Shown: in pieces, positions 60,861 through 64,000 of the stretch
Layout: each line of letters starts with the position of its first letter
Position numbering within the stretch: the stretch's first letter is position 1
Assembly: GCA_034687125.1 (NCBI GenBank)
Contig: JAQGBZ010000167.1
Span: 1-64,000 of the forward strand
DNA: 64,000 nucleotides
Source: Neelides folsomi
Lineage: Eukaryota > Arthropoda > Collembola > Neelipleona > Neelidae
Reading direction: 5' to 3'
The notes under the pieces: generated by a model
The model's input: the letters and a program-made list of their open reading frames with translations, nothing else
What the model was told of the DNA's origin: nothing
The model's database searches: none
Position numbers and translations under genes: made by a program

Positions 60861-63800
60861 AACTTCAATTCAAAACTACAATTATATGAGAATTGACTTT
60901 TTAACTTTAACCATTAATATGGCTAGTCAATGCCACATAACAATTCATTAAAAGTTAATTTAAATATTTGAAAGAGGAAAAGCTATTTTATTTCTAATTG
61001 TATACGAGAAAGTTCGACAATATTAATTTTAATTGGAATCCCCTCAATTGTCTTTTAAAACATTTCCAACATTTGCGGAACACTAAAAGTCTAAAACACA
61101 GTGAATTGGAAATTAAGTGAGTTGAACTCACCGTAGATTTCAACTCACTCACATTCAGTCAATATGAAAAAATTAACTCTCTTCATTTAAAATCTACGTC
61201 AAAAACTACTTAAGCTTCCAATTAATTTTAATTATCACAATCTCTCAATGATACAAAAATACAAAATGGTCAAATGTTAACGGTAATAAAGTAATACAGG
61301 TAATACCATATAATAATAATCTAAACCATAAAGTACATTTCAATGTATTCAAAAATAATCTTTTCAAGCAAATCATTGTACAAGTCATTTGTAAATCCAC
61401 ATGAACTTAAACATTAATTTTATCAAAAAATTCAATATGAAAACTCATAAATTGCTACAAATGCAATTATAAAAAACAATTAAATGGAATAATTGCGTCA
61501 ACAAAGACTCACTATTATTGGTAAAGATAGAACATACCTTAATATTTGATTACCTTTATAGATAAAAGTGTCATCGTATTTGACAGGCTTAATACGAGTA
61601 CTTTGACAGTGATATGTCATAATGTCATAAGCGGAATAGGAATATCGAATAGTCATACAACTGATAAAAAAATTAAAAAAAATATCTCATATTTGAACAC
61701 CAACGTTCTCTCACTCAAAGTCTTAAAAATTTTAATAACCAATGATGATTGCGAATAAAAGTGCGATAAGTGGAAAAATTCCCAATATGACTCTTTTAAG
61801 GTTTAACTTTAATGTAATTTTAATTATGAACAAACGGAAGTAAATCAGTTAAATAACACAAAACAAGTATTCAAAGATTTAATACATTCAAACAAAACAT
61901 TTTTAATGAATTATTTATTTCATATGATTTTTATCAAAAAGTTTAAAGTTCATTATTCTCAATAATCAAAGGTTGAGCTTTAGCTTTAAATAAATATTTT
62001 ATATTTACAGTATTTTACCTTAATTTAAAAATATAATTTTCCAACAAGAACAACCGTTTCCCATTTCCCTTCAAATCCCATTCCCAAAGTAGAGAAAAAA
62101 GGAAAAAATTTTGATCATATCAAATTCGCAAATTCATCCCATGATGGATAGAAAAGACAAATAATAAATATGTAGGAAGAGGAAACTCCATGTTTTCATA
62201 TTTACAATCTACCCAGGGAAAAAACTGTTTGAGAGTTTACAAAAGCGGAGTTCATAAAAGAAGATTCAAATGAGGGCAGCGGATGCATGCAATGTAAAAG
62301 TAACTGGTGAATGTTTAGGGCTTTTAACCCACCAGCCTGGTTCTCTCCATCCTTCATTTACTCTCTCAATGGCATCGGTTCCATGATGATGATCACAACT
62401 TGAGAGACTCATAAATATGAGATCAATTCGATGAAAAGGACGAGTTCATCCACACACATGTGTTGTTCATTAAAACTCTCATTCCTTCATGTAAATAAAA
62501 TATTCTATAACTACATCATTATATACTGTATTATTACTGTATTACTAATTTTACTATTAACAATATCTACAAGATCTCCACCATACAATATCTCTACAAT
62601 ATCCATACAAATCATACAATAATGAACATATCATATAAATATCATATATATTGTATTGTAGATTGTAGATGTGTATCAAAGTGAATTTTATACATAGTTT
62701 AGCCGATGGGATTAAATACGTCAAGGATGGCCTCAAAAGTGTCAAAAAGCCAATGAACGCTGATGTAATTATGAACCCCTTGAATAATTATACACAAATA
62801 ATTATCAATTCAAACAACTTCACTTCCTCACTAACTCCCATCAACTTTGATTTTATAACCAAATAAATAATGTACATTGGTTCTGTCTCCTATTAATTTA
62901 AATTAATTAAATATTTAATTAGTATAAAACCACTAGTACTATCATCAACTACTGCACTTATACGGATAAGAAATTGGATACAAATCAAGGAATCGCCATC
63001 GCCATAAAATATGAAACTTTCCTCTAAACTAATAACTACCACATATAAATTCTTCAAACTCAATATTTATTTAATTCCAGTTAACAATTACGGAATTTAA
63101 TTGAAATTAAGTCAAGAATCGCTCAAAAGATAGAAATTTTAAATTGCAATATTTTACAAATATTTCCTTCGTCTAATCGCCAAATCCTGTGGGAGTCTGG
63201 CTCACAATTCTGAGGTCTGAGCTTGATGAGAAGATGAGATAAAAAAGGAAGAGAGGTTAATGAGAGACGGGAAACAACATTTTAAATACCTCTCTCTTTG
63301 AAACAACCTTCCACTAACATTAAAATACCTTTCTTACCAATTCCAAAAATTCCAACTTTGTTAAATCTAATATAGTAAGTATTGCGGATAAAACCAAAGG
63401 GGAATATAAAATCACATAAAGCTATTTACAACCCACGTACAAATTGCCCATTTTATTAAAGAATAAAAAGAACAGATGAACACAACAAGGTCAAATGTCA
63501 TTTCCAGACCAAAAGTTGAAAGTTAAATAAAAAGATATTAAAAAAATTCTTCCTTACCAGAAACTCCCTTCCCTTCGTTGACGGGACGAAAAAGTGTTCT
63601 TTTTCTTATCTTCTTCTTTTCCTCACTTCACTCACAAACGTAGTGTGTAAAAAGAGTATTTAGTGTATAAGGATTATTTTTAAATATTTGTTCTCCTCCT
63701 TAATTGTTTTTCTTCCACTCTAATGTGATAAAACCAGAATGGGTAATAAGTACACTCCAAAGTCAAAAACTCCTTAAATAATTATTCAAAAGGACATCAA

Positions 63801-64000
63801 AGGGACTTGGTGATTTGGAATAAGGAAATGGCAGTGAAACTTTTTCTCTCTTTTTTTCTTCACTCCAATTGATTTTAATCCACCAGATTCAATTTCACAT
63901 TTGGCAGACGATCCCGAAACAAATTCAGCTCAATGGAAAATGGCACGATGTAAAGTAAAGTGATGGTCAATCGAATGCTATGAGGTGAAAATCATTCTCA
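60861..64000. other. Noncoding right end of the window
   Basis: No coding sequence was recognised. Minus-strand donors that could belong to noncoding Gbeta exons are CTACG before GTGAGTT at about 61131 and TTTCTG before GTAAGG at 63557. A palindromic GTGAGTTGAACTCAC lies around 61120. Alternating GTAC-poor AT tracts near 62520-62660 repeat TACAATATC-type words. Nothing else is evident. Confidence 0.4.
63558..63650 (-). other. GNB1: Candidate first noncoding exon of Gbeta
   Basis: On the minus strand a purine-rich, less AT-biased stretch ends GGGAGTTTCTG followed by GTAAGGAAG, a near-consensus donor. It is upstream of, and on the same strand as, the Gbeta acceptor at 55715. The upper limit is arbitrary. 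This is inference from one splice site only. Confidence 0.25.

Noticed and set aside
1-64000. tRNA, rRNA, CRISPR arrays, operons or virus-like genes
   Set aside because: No tRNA B-box with matching arms, no regularly spaced repeats with unique spacers, and no viral proteins were seen; the genes are spliced and separately promoted.

Overview
This window is nuclear DNA from an AT-rich animal, most likely an arthropod or close relative. The evidence is spliced genes with GT-AG introns, animal-type proteins (a G-protein beta subunit of exactly 340 residues, an LHFPL tetraspan protein, a Cab45/SDF4 EF-hand protein), a type-2 chitin-binding (CBM14) secreted protein, short TTAGG-like runs, and non-LTR, mariner-like and hAT elements. 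I cannot name the species. No prokaryotic or viral genes, tRNA, rRNA or CRISPR were seen.

Layout. (1) 0.17-25.2 kb, minus strand: one LHFPL6-like tetraspan gene of 200 codons in five exons, spread over 25 kb by three large introns. Its introns hold a nested CBM14 gene on the plus strand (7.0-7.5 kb), two mariner-like foldback elements (10.2 and 15.2 kb), and a minus-strand cluster of small secreted-protein pseudogenes (19.3-22.1 kb): two copies of a cysteine-rich gene made by a ~0.9 kb tandem duplication, with a degenerate P-type trefoil gene between them. (2) 25.2-31 kb: divergent intergenic space with at most one doubtful exon. (3) 31.0-35.2 kb, plus: SDF4/Cab45 homologue, six exons. (4) 36.4-41.3 kb, minus: GMP synthetase, 11 exons, with a 5'-truncated LINE in one intron whose tail sits against a splice donor. 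(5) 43.4-46.0 kb, minus: N-myristoyltransferase, nine exons. (6) 46.9-49.1 kb, plus: cystathionine gamma-lyase, eight exons including a 17-nt micro-exon, sharing a 0.95 kb divergent promoter region with NMT. (7) 53.8-55.7 kb, minus: G-protein beta subunit, six coding exons plus a 5' UTR exon. (8) 55.7-64 kb: no coding sequence supported; probably the Gbeta 5' leader and promoter region, with a complete 671-bp nonautonomous hAT element carrying a perfect 8-bp target-site duplication.

The six conserved genes were rebuilt exon by exon. Every intron has GT and AG, reading phase is kept at each junction, and total lengths (200, 387, 705, 499, 400 and 340 residues) agree with the families. The genes are unrelated housekeeping or signalling genes and do not form a pathway. 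Gene architecture is two-sided: housekeeping genes have mostly 60-300 bp introns, while the LHFPL gene has introns up to 10 kb that carry nested genes and transposons. I found no convincing new system. The most unusual items are the LINE-tail donor in GMPS, the broken nested secreted-protein cluster, and the CTH micro-exon.
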